A stretch of DNA of 64,000 bases, taken from contig NZ_JAIVLR010000001.1 in assembly GCF_020524765.1 (NCBI RefSeq), forward strand, positions 930,001-994,000, written 5' to 3'. The translations under genes were made by a program, and so were the position numbers. Source of the DNA: Qipengyuania gaetbuli (lineage in GTDB: Bacteria > Pseudomonadota > Alphaproteobacteria > Sphingomonadales > Sphingomonadaceae). The notes beneath the pieces are model-generated. The model did no database searches, was not told the DNA's origin, and saw only the letters and a program-made list of their open reading frames with translations. Shown piece after piece: positions 1 through 10,554 of this stretch (its first letter is position 1; every line of letters starts with the position of its first letter).

Positions 1-675
1 GACGGATCGCGCCCAGGTAGACAGGCCTCGGGTCGGTCCGCCGACCAGCCAGCGCGCCTCTCCGTCCTCCGACTTCCAGGACCAGTCACGCACCGTGTGC
101 CGGATCGCCCGGAAATGGGCGTGCTCGTTCTCGGTCCAGCCGCGCAGCTTGGCAAACCACCGCGACAGCCCTTCCACCGCGTCGCCTTCGAGCAGGATGG
201 CGAGGTCGTTCCAGCCATTGGCCTCGGGCGGCGCGAAATAGTCGTCCTCGATATTGAAGCCGCCGAACATGGCGCGCTCGCCGTCGGCGATGACCATCTT
301 CTGGTGGTTGCGGATGAGATAGCGGAAGCCGAGGCGCGGACTGAAATAATGATAGCGGCCGCCCGCCTCGCTCAGCGGTTTCAGGAACTCGTCCTTGGCC
401 GAAGCACCGAACCGGTCGATGATCAGCGTGACGTCGACCCCGCGCGAGGCGGCTTCGCAAAGCGCATCGCGCAGGCTGGTCGAGACCTCGTCCTCGGCAA
501 AGATGTAGAAGCAGACGTCGAGCGTTTCGCGCGCCGAAGCCACGAGTTCGAGCAGCGCGTCGCGGCGATCCTTGCCGGCGGGGAAAAAGGTCAGCGACTG
601 GCCCTGCGCCTCGGCCGAGAAGGGCGGCGGGTCGGTATATCCGCTTGCGGCGGGCACTGTCGCTTGCTCGGCCAT
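1..675 (-). CDS. Phospholipase D-like / cardiolipin synthase family protein (3' end outside window)
   Basis: The first 225 residues are visible; the gene runs off the left edge. Translation from the ATG at 675 shows one PLD catalytic motif, H124-x-K126-x4-D131 followed by a GGFN element at 138-141, preceded by the usual strand pattern (TLDVCFYIF, then DVTLIIDRFG). This family transfers phosphatidyl groups, in bacteria usually to make cardiolipin at the membrane; a second HKD motif would be needed and should lie beyond position 1. It lacks the N-terminal membrane helices of classical Cls, so it resembles the short ClsB/ClsC type. It is divergent from rpoZ. Confidence 0.8.
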   Translation of the reverse strand, partial: MAEQATVPAASGYTDPPPFSAEAQGQSLTFFPAGKDRRDALLELVASARETLDVCFYIFAEDEVSTSLRDALCEAASRGVDVTLIIDRFGASAKDEFLKPLSEAGGRYHYFSPRLGFRYLIRNHQKMVIADGERAMFGGFNIEDDYFAPPEANGWNDLAILLEGDAVEGLSRWFAKLRGWTENEHAHFRAIRHTVRDWSWKSEDGEARWLVGGPTRGLSTWARSV

Positions 676-716
676 GCAGCGCCAGCCTTAGCGCGGGTCG
701 CGCGCGGCGCAAATTC

Positions 717-745
717 TTGACCTTTCGCCCCCGGCAGCCTATCTG
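717..745 (+). promoter_or_regulatory. Candidate sigma70-type promoter for rpoZ
   Basis: A TTGACC box (717-722) and a weak TATCTG box (740-745) are separated by 17 bp, about 40 bp upstream of the rpoZ start in a 112-bp gap between divergent genes. The -35 is near consensus and the -10 is poor, so this is tentative. Confidence 0.3.
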
Positions 746-787
746 GCCCGCTTTCCCGGAATCACTTGATTTACATCGGAGTGCCCA

Positions 788-1132
788 ATGGCGCGCGTTA
801 CCGTCGAAGACTGCGTAGACAAGATCCCCAACCGTTTCGATCTCGTGCTGCTCGCTGCCCAGCGTGCGCGTGAAATTTCCGGCGGTGCGGAACTGACCAT
901 CGATCGCGATCGCGACAAGAACCCGGTCGTTGCCCTGCGCGAGATCGCCGAACAGACGATCAAGCCCAAGGATCTCCAGGAAGCCGCCGTCACTAATCTG
1001 CAGAAGATCCTGCCGGATGACGATGACGAAATGGATGAAATCGGCTCGCTCAGCCAGTCGGCAGAAGCCCTGCGCATCACTGCCTCGGCTCCGACCCGTT
1101 CGACCTCCATCGGCGCCGACTACGACGGCTAA
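788..1132 (+). CDS. rpoZ: DNA-directed RNA polymerase subunit omega
   Basis: Protein of 114 residues starting MARVTVEDC, with the conserved N-terminal omega signature ([25 protein letters not shown]) and an alphaproteobacterial acidic tail ([10 protein letters not shown], about residues 77-86). Omega binds the beta' subunit and helps assemble and stabilise RNA polymerase. It is a single gene with its own hairpin terminator 30 bp downstream. Length and sequence are typical, so confidence is high. Confidence 0.97.
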   Translation: MARVTVEDCVDKIPNRFDLVLLAAQRAREISGGAELTIDRDRDKNPVVALREIAEQTIKPKDLQEAAVTNLQKILPDDDDEMDEIGSLSQSAEALRITASAPTRSTSIGADYDG

Positions 1133-1160
1133 CCGACTGAAAAACGGCGGAAACCGGTTG

Positions 1161-1186
1161 AAAGGCCGCCCTTCGGGGCGGCCTTT
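1161..1186 (+). terminator. Rho-independent terminator after rpoZ
   Basis: Eleven-base perfect stem (aaaggccgccc / gggcggccttt) closed by a TTCG tetraloop and ending in a short T run, 29 bp after the rpoZ stop codon. Confidence 0.85.
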
Positions 1187-1238
1187 TGCGTTGCAGGCCC
1201 TGACGCGCCACAATAAGGCACCTGTGATAGGAGGGCCT

Positions 1239-2429
1239 ATGAGCGAGATCGGGGAAGCGCTGGGGACGGCCGTGGAAGGCGGGCTCTTCGCGCGCATGGT
1301 CGGCGGCAAAAAGGGTAACGGCCCCAAGGAAGGCCAACCGCTCGAGAAAGGCCATTTCGCCGAGGACGCCTGCCTCAATTGCGGCACCGCGCTGGTCGGG
1401 GCGCATTGCCATAGCTGCGGGCAGCAGGCGCACCTCCATCGGACCATCGGCGCTTTCCTTCACGACCTGCTGCACGGCGCGCTGCACTTCGACGGCAAGA
1501 CGTGGCGCACCCTGCCGATGCTGATGTTCAAGCCCGGCGAACTCACCCGCCGCTACATCGAAGGTGAACGCGCGCGGTTCGTTTCGCCCATGGGCCTGTT
1601 CCTTTTCTCGATCTTCCTGATGTTCGCGGTCTTCCAACTCGCCGGCATCAGCACGCCCACGAATATTCAGGGCGATACCGGCGCCCAGATGCGCGAACTT
1701 GCGGCGTCGGAAATCGCCAAGGTGGAAGAACGGCAGGCGTCGCTGGAACAGGATCTCGAGCAGCCCGACCTCGACCCGGCGGAACGGCAGCGCATCCAGC
1801 AACAACTGGTGGAGACGAAGGAGCAGCTCGATGCCATCCACCTCGCGGAAGAGCAGGTCCCGTTCCTGAAGAACGCTGCACGAGCGGATAGCGACAAGAC
1901 TGCCGCCAGTGGTCCGTCCGTCGCTGCGAACCCGGACGGTTCGACCGACGTCATGCTGGATGAGGACGAAGACCTCAGGATGAACGTCGGCGTCTCCGAC
2001 ATCGAGTGGATCGACAATGCGCTCGACAAGTGGCGCACCAACCCGGGTCTCATGCTCTACAAGCTGCAGACGAATTTCTACAAGTTCAGCTGGCTGCTGA
2101 TCCCGCTGTCGGTGCCCTTCGTATGGCTGCTGTTCGCATGGAAATGGCGCTTCGGCGCCTACGATCATGCGATCTTCGTGACGTATTCGCTCAGCTTCAT
2201 GACCTTGCTCACGCTCACGGTCACATTGCTGGGACTGGCCGGAGCCCCGCAGGCCCTGATAATCGCAGGCAGCCTGCTGATCCCGCCGATCCACATCTAC
2301 AAGCACCTACGCGGAGCTTACGGCCTGTCACGGTTCAGCGCCTTCTGGCGGCTCTCCGTGCTCTCGCTCTTCATCATGGTGGTACTGCTGATCTTCTTGC
2401 AGCTCCTACTACTGCTCGGAGCACTCTGA
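1239..2429 (+). CDS. DUF3667-family membrane protein with zinc-ribbon N-terminus
   Basis: Protein of 396 residues. I chose the ATG at 1239 because a clear TAGGAGG ribosome site lies a few bases before it; the frame stays open further upstream but through the rpoZ terminator. The N-terminus has two CxxC pairs (C45/C48 and C57/C60), a probable zinc ribbon, then a TRRYIEGERARFVSP-type motif typical of DUF3667. One hydrophobic helix follows near 110-128, then a charged coiled-coil-like segment (about 150-200), then four C-terminal helices. The biochemical role of this family is unknown. Confidence 0.8.
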   Translation: MSEIGEALGTAVEGGLFARMVGGKKGNGPKEGQPLEKGHFAEDACLNCGTALVGAHCHSCGQQAHLHRTIGAFLHDLLHGALHFDGKTWRTLPMLMFKPGELTRRYIEGERARFVSPMGLFLFSIFLMFAVFQLAGISTPTNIQGDTGAQMRELAASEIAKVEERQASLEQDLEQPDLDPAERQRIQQQLVETKEQLDAIHLAEEQVPFLKNAARADSDKTAASGPSVAANPDGSTDVMLDEDEDLRMNVGVSDIEWIDNALDKWRTNPGLMLYKLQTNFYKFSWLLIPLSVPFVWLLFAWKWRFGAYDHAIFVTYSLSFMTLLTLTVTLLGLAGAPQALIIAGSLLIPPIHIYKHLRGAYGLSRFSAFWRLSVLSLFIMVVLLIFLQLLLLLGAL

Positions 2430-2494
2430 CGCCAGCAGCTTGCGGAGCCGTCATGGCCTGCGCCGCCATGCCGAACAGGAATTAGCTACCCCGC

Positions 2495-2528
2495 AAAAAA
2501 CGCCCTCCCGTCAGGTGACGGAAGGGCG
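2495..2528 (-). terminator. Rho-independent terminator after ftsH
   Basis: Inverted repeat cgccctcccgtca / tgacggaagggcg with one mismatch, followed in the minus-strand direction by six T residues. It sits 29 bp beyond the ftsH stop. Confidence 0.8.
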
Positions 2529-2556
2529 CTATCGGTCTGAATGTTAACGGGTCCTG

Positions 2557-4521
<1,965 letters not shown>

Positions 4522-4602
4522 TGGCGGCATTCCTTTCAACGTATCCCGGAATGTAGGATGGCGCTGGTGAATGGCAAGTTTAGACCATCTGCCGGGCAGC
4601 GC

Positions 4603-5244
4603 CTAATTTCGATTACACTCTTCGACTGCGTAGGCCCTGCAAAAGACCTCCACCGCGCCGTCGATCCGCTGGCGATCGCGCACCGGATCGGCCGGGAAGC
4701 CGAACCTTCGTTCTAGGTCGCCCATGCCCTTGCACATGGATGCGAACTGTTCGACCGCGAGGTCGATATCCTCGATTTCTACCTCGCCCGCCTCTTTCAT
4801 CACGCCGAGCAGGCCGGAAAATGCCGCCTTCATCCGGTGCGGGCCGGCAGCAAGAAAGGCCGCGCCGATGGCCGGTTCGTGCTCAGTTTCCGCGGCGATC
4901 CGCCGCTCGAACTGGACCATTTCGGGCCGCGAAAGGAAGGCCATCATCGCCTCGCCGATAGCGGTCAGGCGCTGGCGCAGCGTGCCCGATGGCGAGGGCT
5001 GCACCGCAAAGGCTGACCGCATACGTTCACATTCGGCCTCTACCGCTGCAGTGAACAGGCCGCGTTTGTCGCCAAACTGGTTGTAGATGGTGACCTTGGA
5101 CACGTCGGCTTCGGCAGCCACGTGCTCGATCGCGGTCGCGGCATAGCCATGTTCGAAAAAGGCGCGCGTCGCGGCTGCGAGAATCGCCTCGCGCTTGGCC
5201 GTGCTGACCGGCCGGCCTGCCTTCTTCGATTTCGCAGTTGACAA
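4603..5244 (-). CDS. TetR/AcrR-family transcriptional repressor
   Basis: Protein of 213 residues with a typical TetR helix-turn-helix at about 20-62 (AILAAATRAFFEHGY, then ADVSKVTIYNQFGDK) and an AefR-like C-terminal ligand domain. The only reasonable start is a TTG at 5244; an in-frame stop lies at 5260-5262 and no ATG is near. The start is only 2 bp from the first of two palindromic operators, so binding would occlude its own ribosome site. It is divergent from a four-gene exporter operon, which implies that it represses both that operon and itself. Confidence 0.9.
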   Translation of the reverse strand: MSTAKSKKAGRPVSTAKREAILAAATRAFFEHGYAATAIEHVAAEADVSKVTIYNQFGDKRGLFTAAVEAECERMRSAFAVQPSPSGTLRQRLTAIGEAMMAFLSRPEMVQFERRIAAETEHEPAIGAAFLAAGPHRMKAAFSGLLGVMKEAGEVEIEDIDLAVEQFASMCKGMGDLERRFGFPADPVRDRQRIDGAVEVFCRAYAVEECNRN

Positions 5245-5246
5245 AA

Positions 5247-5280
5247 TGAACGGTCCCGTTCAGTTGAACGCCTGCGTTCA
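5247..5280. promoter_or_regulatory. Two tandem palindromic operators of the TetR repressor
   Basis: Two 16-bp palindromes with identical arms, TGAACG-N4-CGTTCA, lie at 5247-5262 and 5265-5280, centre to centre 18 bp apart. They fill the gap between the TetR gene and the exporter operon. Identical arms with different spacers are what a dimeric TetR protein would bind, here as two dimers on nearly the same DNA face. Confidence 0.8.
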
Positions 5281-5318
5281 CTAATGGACGAGTCGCAGCG
5301 GAAAGGCAAGAAAGCGCC

Positions 5319-6452
5319 GTGATCTGGATTGCCATCCGCATGCTGACCGGGGACGCACAGAAGTTCTACGGACTGGTCTTCGGGATTGCCTTCTCGACCC
5401 TGCTCATCACCCAGCAACTGACCATTTTCGTCAATCTGATCGAGCGCGGGGCGAGCGGTGTCTACAATGTTTCGAGCGCAGACGTTTGGGTCATGGACCC
5501 CGTCAGCCGCACGACGGACGTTGCCTATGCGATGCCTTCGACCGCCCTCGACAAGGTGCGTGGCGTGCCCGGCGTCGAATGGGCCGTGCCCCATCTCAGG
5601 GCACAGGCAAGCGTTCGCACGAAAGATGGCGACCTTGAAGGCGTGGCGGTCATCGGCGTCGACGATGCGACGCTGATCGGGCTTCCCAAGGCAATGGTCG
5701 AAGGTTCGCCCGACGTTCTCTCGCAGCCCGACAGCGTCATTATCGACGACGTTGGCACCACGCGCATGTTCCCCGACCAGTCGCCGATCGGCGAGCGGCT
5801 CGAACTCAACGACCAGCGCGCGGTGGTGCGGGGGATTGCCGATGCGATCCCCAGCTTTACCAGCACGGTCGTGCTCTACACCAAATACAGCAGGGCGCTG
5901 AATTTCGTACCCGGCACGCGCAACCGCCTGTCCTTCGTGCTCGTCGGCGCAGAAGACCCCGCGCAGGCCAAGGCCCTGTCCGAACGGATCGAGCGAGAGA
6001 CCGGCCTCAAGGCCCAGACCCGCGACGAATTCGCGCGCGACGGGGTGCAGTTCATCATCGAAAACACCGGCATTCCGCTGAACTTCGGGATTACGGTGGC
6101 ACTCGGTTTTATCGTCGGCGTCGCGATTGTCGGCCTCACCTTCAGCCTGTTCATCCGCGACAACATCAAGCAGTTCGGCGCGCTCAAGGCGATCGGCGTC
6201 ACGAACCGGAAGATCCGGCGGATGGTCATAGCCCAGGCAGGGCTTGTCGGGATTACCGGCTACGGCCTCGGGGTCCTCGGCACGATTGCCTTCATCTGGA
6301 GCTTTTCCGCCAATCCGACCTTCAAGGGTTTTTACATCCCCTGGCAGATCCCGCTCATCAGCCTTGCGGCAGTCGCGCTCATCCTCGCGCTGACCGGCTG
6401 GCTGGCGCTGCGCAACGTGCTCAAGACCGAACCTGCGGCGGTGTTCCGCTGA
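5319..6452 (+). CDS. ABC transporter permease, DevC/FtsX type
   Basis: Protein of 377 residues with the FtsX/MacB-like layout: one N-terminal helix (about 20-42), a periplasmic domain of about 200 residues and three C-terminal helices (about 250-272, 300-325, 345-365). It resembles DevC, the permease of DevBCA-type exporters in which ABC and membrane-fusion proteins feed a TolC-like channel. The start is a GTG at 5319. First gene of the operon, directly after the two palindromic operators, and its stop codon overlaps the next start. Confidence 0.88.
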   Translation: MIWIAIRMLTGDAQKFYGLVFGIAFSTLLITQQLTIFVNLIERGASGVYNVSSADVWVMDPVSRTTDVAYAMPSTALDKVRGVPGVEWAVPHLRAQASVRTKDGDLEGVAVIGVDDATLIGLPKAMVEGSPDVLSQPDSVIIDDVGTTRMFPDQSPIGERLELNDQRAVVRGIADAIPSFTSTVVLYTKYSRALNFVPGTRNRLSFVLVGAEDPAQAKALSERIERETGLKAQTRDEFARDGVQFIIENTGIPLNFGITVALGFIVGVAIVGLTFSLFIRDNIKQFGALKAIGVTNRKIRRMVIAQAGLVGITGYGLGVLGTIAFIWSFSANPTFKGFYIPWQIPLISLAAVALILALTGWLALRNVLKTEPAAVFR

Positions 6453-7195
6453 TGGGACGCATGCTCGACACCAGCGCCATCGGTGGCTGCAAGCCGGACT
6501 CCGCGATCTGCACGCGCGGCGTCACGCGCGATTTCACCGCCGGCCAGCAGACCATCACCGTATTGCACGGGATCGACCTCGACATTCGTGCGGGCGAAAT
6601 GACGTTCCTCGTGGGCGAGAGCGGATCGGGCAAGACGACGCTCATTTCGATCATGTGCGGCATTCTCTGGCCGACCCTTGGCGAAGTGAAGGTGTTCGGC
6701 ACCGACATCTACGATCTCGACGATACGGCGCTGGTCGAATTCCGCCTCAACAACATCGGCTTCATCTTCCAGCAGTACAATCTGATCCCGTCGATCGACG
6801 CTGCCAGCAATGCCGCCGTCCCCCTCATCGCGCAGGGCATGGACCGGCACGAAGCGCGCGAGCGGGCGGTAGAGATGATGGCCAAGCTCAACATCCGCGA
6901 TCAGGCCGACAAGCTGCCCAGCCAGCTGTCGGGCGGCCAGCAGCAGCGCGTCGCAATCGCCCGCGCGCTGGTCCATGAACCGCGCCTCGTGGTCTGCGAC
7001 GAGCCGACCGCAGCGCTCGATGCGGCATCCGGCCGTCGCGTGATGGACCTCCTGCGCGAAGTGGCCGTGGCCGAAGACCGCGCCTGCATCATCGTCACCC
7101 ACGACAACCGCGTTTTCGACCTCGCCGACCGTATCCTCATGCTCGAGGACGGCAAGATCATCCATGACGGCAGCGAAATGCCCGAGGACCACTGA
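6452..7195 (+). CDS. ABC transporter ATP-binding protein, DevA/LolD type
   Basis: Protein of 247 residues with Walker A GESGSGKT (55-62), a Q-loop (FIFQQYN), the ABC signature LSGGQQQR (about 158-165) and Walker B LVVCDEP. It belongs to the MacB/LolD/DevA group that drives mechanotransmission rather than ordinary substrate translocation. It overlaps the permease stop by 1 bp and is followed 1 bp later by the membrane-fusion gene, so the products are probably made in fixed ratio. Confidence 0.93.
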   Translation: MGRMLDTSAIGGCKPDSAICTRGVTRDFTAGQQTITVLHGIDLDIRAGEMTFLVGESGSGKTTLISIMCGILWPTLGEVKVFGTDIYDLDDTALVEFRLNNIGFIFQQYNLIPSIDAASNAAVPLIAQGMDRHEARERAVEMMAKLNIRDQADKLPSQLSGGQQQRVAIARALVHEPRLVVCDEPTAALDAASGRRVMDLLREVAVAEDRACIIVTHDNRVFDLADRILMLEDGKIIHDGSEMPEDH

Positions 7196-7196
7196 C

Positions 7197-8189
7197 ATGG
7201 CTTTCAATCTCCGCAATCTCAGCTTTTCGAGGCAGATCCTCCCGGTCATCGCGATTGTCGCCCTGTTGCTGGCGGCTATCTTCATCGTAAGCGGTCTTCC
7301 CGACCGGACATTGAGTGAGCCGGAACGCGATCCGCCCCGTGCCCCCGAAGAGCTTGCCGATGCCCCCCGCGTCGCCGGGTCGGGCGTGGTCGAGCCGTCG
7401 AGCGAACTCATCCAGATCGGTTCTGCACTGTCGGGCCTCATTACCGGCCTTTATGTCCAGCCGGGTGACCGGGTCACCCAGGGCCAGCTGCTGTTTACCG
7501 TCGACGACCGTGCCGCGCGCGCTGGGCTGCGCGAAGCGGAAGCAGCGATCGGCGAAGCACGGGCGGCAATCGCAGAGGCGCAGACCGCGCGCAGCACGGC
7601 CCTGCGCCAGCTCGATCTCTATCGCGGCGTCGACGATCCTGCCGCCGTCAGCCGTTCGGAAGTCATCCGCGCGGAAGGCGAAGCAAGCGCTGCAGGCGAA
7701 CGGCTCTCGCTTGCCCGTGCCCGCCTCGAAGCTGCGCAGGCGCGCGCAGCCAGCGCCCGCACCGAAATCGGCCGGCTGAGCATCCGAGCGCCGATTGCGG
7801 GCGAAATCCTGGCGGTGAACATCCGCAAGGGCGAATATGTCTCGACCATGGGCGGCGGTGGCTCCCAGCCCTTCATCGAGATGGGTCAGACCCAGCCGCT
7901 GTTCGTGCGGATCGACATCGACGAAGAGCAGGCCGCACGATTGAAGCTGGGCGCTCCTGCCACCGTCAGCCCGCGCGGCGCGTCCGATCGCCAGGTCCAG
8001 GCACGCTTCGTGCGCGCCGAGCCGCTGGTTGTTCCCAAGCGCTCGCTCACCAACTCCGCTGCAGAGCGCGTCGATGTGCGCGTGTTGCAGGTCCTCTATG
8101 CCCTGCCCGACGCAAACAGCGAGGAGGAACGCCTGTTCCGCGTGGGACAGCAGGTCGATGCCTATATCCCGGCGGTGAAGGCACGATGA
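7197..8189 (+). CDS. HlyD/DevB-family periplasmic membrane-fusion protein
   Basis: Protein of 330 residues. One N-terminal membrane helix (about 13-34), then a lipoyl half-motif (SGLITGLYVQPGDRVTQGQ), a long Ala/Glu-rich coiled-coil hairpin (about 110-195) and the second lipoyl half (IRAPIAGEILAVNIRKGEYV). Such adaptors link an ABC exporter to an outer-membrane channel. I chose the ATG at 7197, 1 bp after the ATPase stop, rather than a longer reading inside that gene. It overlaps the next gene by 4 bp. Confidence 0.92.
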   Translation: MAFNLRNLSFSRQILPVIAIVALLLAAIFIVSGLPDRTLSEPERDPPRAPEELADAPRVAGSGVVEPSSELIQIGSALSGLITGLYVQPGDRVTQGQLLFTVDDRAARAGLREAEAAIGEARAAIAEAQTARSTALRQLDLYRGVDDPAAVSRSEVIRAEGEASAAGERLSLARARLEAAQARAASARTEIGRLSIRAPIAGEILAVNIRKGEYVSTMGGGGSQPFIEMGQTQPLFVRIDIDEEQAARLKLGAPATVSPRGASDRQVQARFVRAEPLVVPKRSLTNSAAERVDVRVLQVLYALPDANSEEERLFRVGQQVDAYIPAVKAR

Positions 8190-9613
8190 GGCGCGCGTTC
8201 CTGATCGCGGCCTCCACCCTTGCGCTGGGCGCCTGTGCGGGCGGTCCGCCGCCCGAAGTGACAACGCCCGAGCCGGTCCTGCCTGCGCAATATCTTTACG
8301 CACCCGATACGGCGACGGACACTGCACTCGCCGCGTTGCTGCCTGCTAGTGATCCCGCATTCGACACGCTGGCTGCACAGGCGCTCGCCGGCTCCCCGAC
8401 GCTTGGTGAGGCGCTTGCCCGGATAGAGCAGGCACGCGCAGGCGCGGACCGTGCTGGTGCCGAACGCTTGCCCAGTGTCGGTGCCAATGCGAGTGTCGAA
8501 GGCAGGCGCAGCAATCCTGCGCAGTTCGGCGGCAACTTGCCCGCCGCCATTTCCTTCGACACCGAACAGATCGCCTATGCCGCGAATGTCACGGCCCGAT
8601 GGGATCTCGACCTGTTCGGCCGCCTGCGCGCACAGGAACGCGCGGCCCTGGCCCGCATCGATGCAGCCGACGCCTCCGCCCGCGGCGTGCGCAATGCGCT
8701 GTTGGCCGAGATCGCGGCGAGCGTGATCGACTGGCGCACGCTGGACGCCCGCAAGGCAGCGATCGAGGAAGACCTCGCCGCAGCGACCGAATTGGCAAGG
8801 CTGGCAGGCGTGCGCGAGCGCGCGGGCCTTGCGCCCGGTTTCGACCGGGTACGGGCCGAAAGCGCCGCAAACGCCTCGGGCAGTCGCTTGGCGGCGGTCG
8901 AGAGCGAGCGTGCCCGGATCATCGGGCGACTGGTCACGCTGACCGCCCAGGGCGGCGCGCAAGTACGCGCGGCACTCACCGCAAATGCGCCGGACGTCGG
9001 TCTGGCGAATGCACCGGCAAGCCTGCCGAGCGAATTGCTCGCCAATCGCCCCGACGTGCTGGCCGCAGCAGCCAATCTGGCAGCGGAAGACGCCGAACTG
9101 GCGGCAACCGCCCGCCGCCGCTTCCCGACTTTCGACCTGTCGGGCGTCATCGGCCTGCTGGCCTTCAGCCCGGGCGACCTGTTCGACGAGGATTCCATCG
9201 TTGGCTCGCTAGCTGCCGGCATTGCCGGTCCGCTGATGGATTTCGGTCGCATCGAGGCCGAGATCAATGGCGCGGCGGCGGAAAAGCGGGCCGCCTTCGA
9301 GGCGTATCGCGAGGCGGTCTATACCGCGCTGGGCGATACGGAGGCGGCGTACGGGCTCGTCGCTGCTGCGGATCTCGAGGCCTCGGCCGCAGCGCAGGAG
9401 GCCGCCAGCCTGTCGCGCGCGGCAGCGCTTGCCGAAACCCGCCAGCGCGCCGGTCTCGCTGATTTCCTGACCGTGCTCGAAGCCCGGCGTGCCGCCGATG
9501 CGAGCGGCGAGCGGGCAGCGGCTGCAGCCGGCCGTGCGGCACGGGCGCGGGTCATCCTTTGGCAGGCGCTCGGCGGCGACACTCAGCCGATCACGCGGTC
9601 GACCAGCCAGTAA
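8186..9613 (+). CDS. NodT/TolC-type outer-membrane efflux lipoprotein
   Basis: Protein of 475 residues with a lipoprotein signal ending LGAC (Cys17) and two Ala-rich TolC-like repeat halves. A conserved ARWDLDLFGRLRAQ element near 132-145 marks the NodT family. It would form the outer-membrane exit duct for the ABC permease, ATPase and membrane-fusion protein encoded just upstream, with which it overlaps by 4 bp. The 3' end overlaps the convergent HupE-like gene by 31 bp. Confidence 0.92.
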   Translation: MRRAFLIAASTLALGACAGGPPPEVTTPEPVLPAQYLYAPDTATDTALAALLPASDPAFDTLAAQALAGSPTLGEALARIEQARAGADRAGAERLPSVGANASVEGRRSNPAQFGGNLPAAISFDTEQIAYAANVTARWDLDLFGRLRAQERAALARIDAADASARGVRNALLAEIAASVIDWRTLDARKAAIEEDLAAATELARLAGVRERAGLAPGFDRVRAESAANASGSRLAAVESERARIIGRLVTLTAQGGAQVRAALTANAPDVGLANAPASLPSELLANRPDVLAAAANLAAEDAELAATARRRFPTFDLSGVIGLLAFSPGDLFDEDSIVGSLAAGIAGPLMDFGRIEAEINGAAAEKRAAFEAYREAVYTALGDTEAAYGLVAAADLEASAAAQEAASLSRAAALAETRQRAGLADFLTVLEARRAADASGERAAAAAGRAARARVILWQALGGDTQPITRSTSQ

Positions 9614-10554
9614 GCCCCGGTGATACCGATGGCGTAGGAGGCGAGCCGCAAGGCGGTTGCCTCGACGCCCGGACGCATTCGCCGGACAGCCCACAGCAGG
9701 CCCATTACGAGCGCGATCACGAGTAGCTGTCCTGCTTCGACGCCGAGGTTGAAGCTCACCAGCGCTGCCGGCACCTCGCCTTCGGGCAGGCCGATTTCGC
9801 GCAACGCCCCGGCAAAGCCGAAGCCATGGAGCAATCCGAACAGGAACGCGACAAGCCAGGGCAGGCGGCGGGTCAGCGTCTCGCGCGTGCCGCGCGCGAT
9901 CTCCACGGCGAGGAATACGATCGACAGCGCGATCAGGGCCTCGACCAAGCGCTGGGGCAGCCCGGCGAAGCCGAGCGTGGTTGCTGCCAGCGTGAGCGAA
10001 TGCGCCACGGTGAACGCCGTGGCCGCCTTCACGACCGCCCAGCCTCGGCCGACGAGCAGGACCAGCGCAATCACGAAGAGCAGGTGATCCCAGCCGGCCA
10101 GTATGTGTTCGACGCCGATCACGAAGTAGCTGCGCCACACCTGCGTACTCGACGGGACAGGCGAGATTTGCGCCAACGGCTTGGCAGCGGTCAGCCGGTG
10201 CACCTGCACGGGACGGTCCAGCGGTGCGACCCGCAGGACAGCGTCCGACTGGCCGACCAGCGCCGGCCAGCCCATCGCCTTGCCTGCCACCGGCCCATCG
10301 CAGCGAACGGCCGCGCGTCCGGTCACGGCAACGGCAGCTTTGTCGAGCACCGGCTCGCCATCGAACCCGCAGCTTTCAGGCAATTGCGGCCGTGCCCGAC
10401 TGGGCGCGTTGGGTCTCGACAGGGGCTCACGCCAGCCGATGTTCCAGCGCGTCTCGTCAACCTGTTCGAACTGGATGGATATGGGCCGAAGCTCGTCGGC
10501 CAGCGCCGGCGACGAAAGGAACACGGCCAGCAGGATCGCCAGCACGCGGATCAT
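9583..10554 (-). CDS. HupE/UreJ-family membrane protein
   Basis: Protein of 323 residues with a cleavable signal (cut after SPALA, about residue 19), a periplasmic domain of about 130 residues and six to seven helices. The HupE/UreJ signature is visible (GVEHILAGWDHLLFV, then AHSLTLAA, then GLLHGFGFAG), including histidines that may bind a metal. HupE/UreJ proteins are nickel or cobalt permeases in hydrogenase and urease operons, but no such enzyme is near. It overlaps the PPIase stop/start by 4 bp, so it is cotranslated with it. Confidence 0.85.
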   Translation of the reverse strand: MIRVLAILLAVFLSSPALADELRPISIQFEQVDETRWNIGWREPLSRPNAPSRARPQLPESCGFDGEPVLDKAAVAVTGRAAVRCDGPVAGKAMGWPALVGQSDAVLRVAPLDRPVQVHRLTAAKPLAQISPVPSSTQVWRSYFVIGVEHILAGWDHLLFVIALVLLVGRGWAVVKAATAFTVAHSLTLAATTLGFAGLPQRLVEALIALSIVFLAVEIARGTRETLTRRLPWLVAFLFGLLHGFGFAGALREIGLPEGEVPAALVSFNLGVEAGQLLVIALVMGLLWAVRRMRPGVEATALRLASYAIGITGAYWLVDRVIG

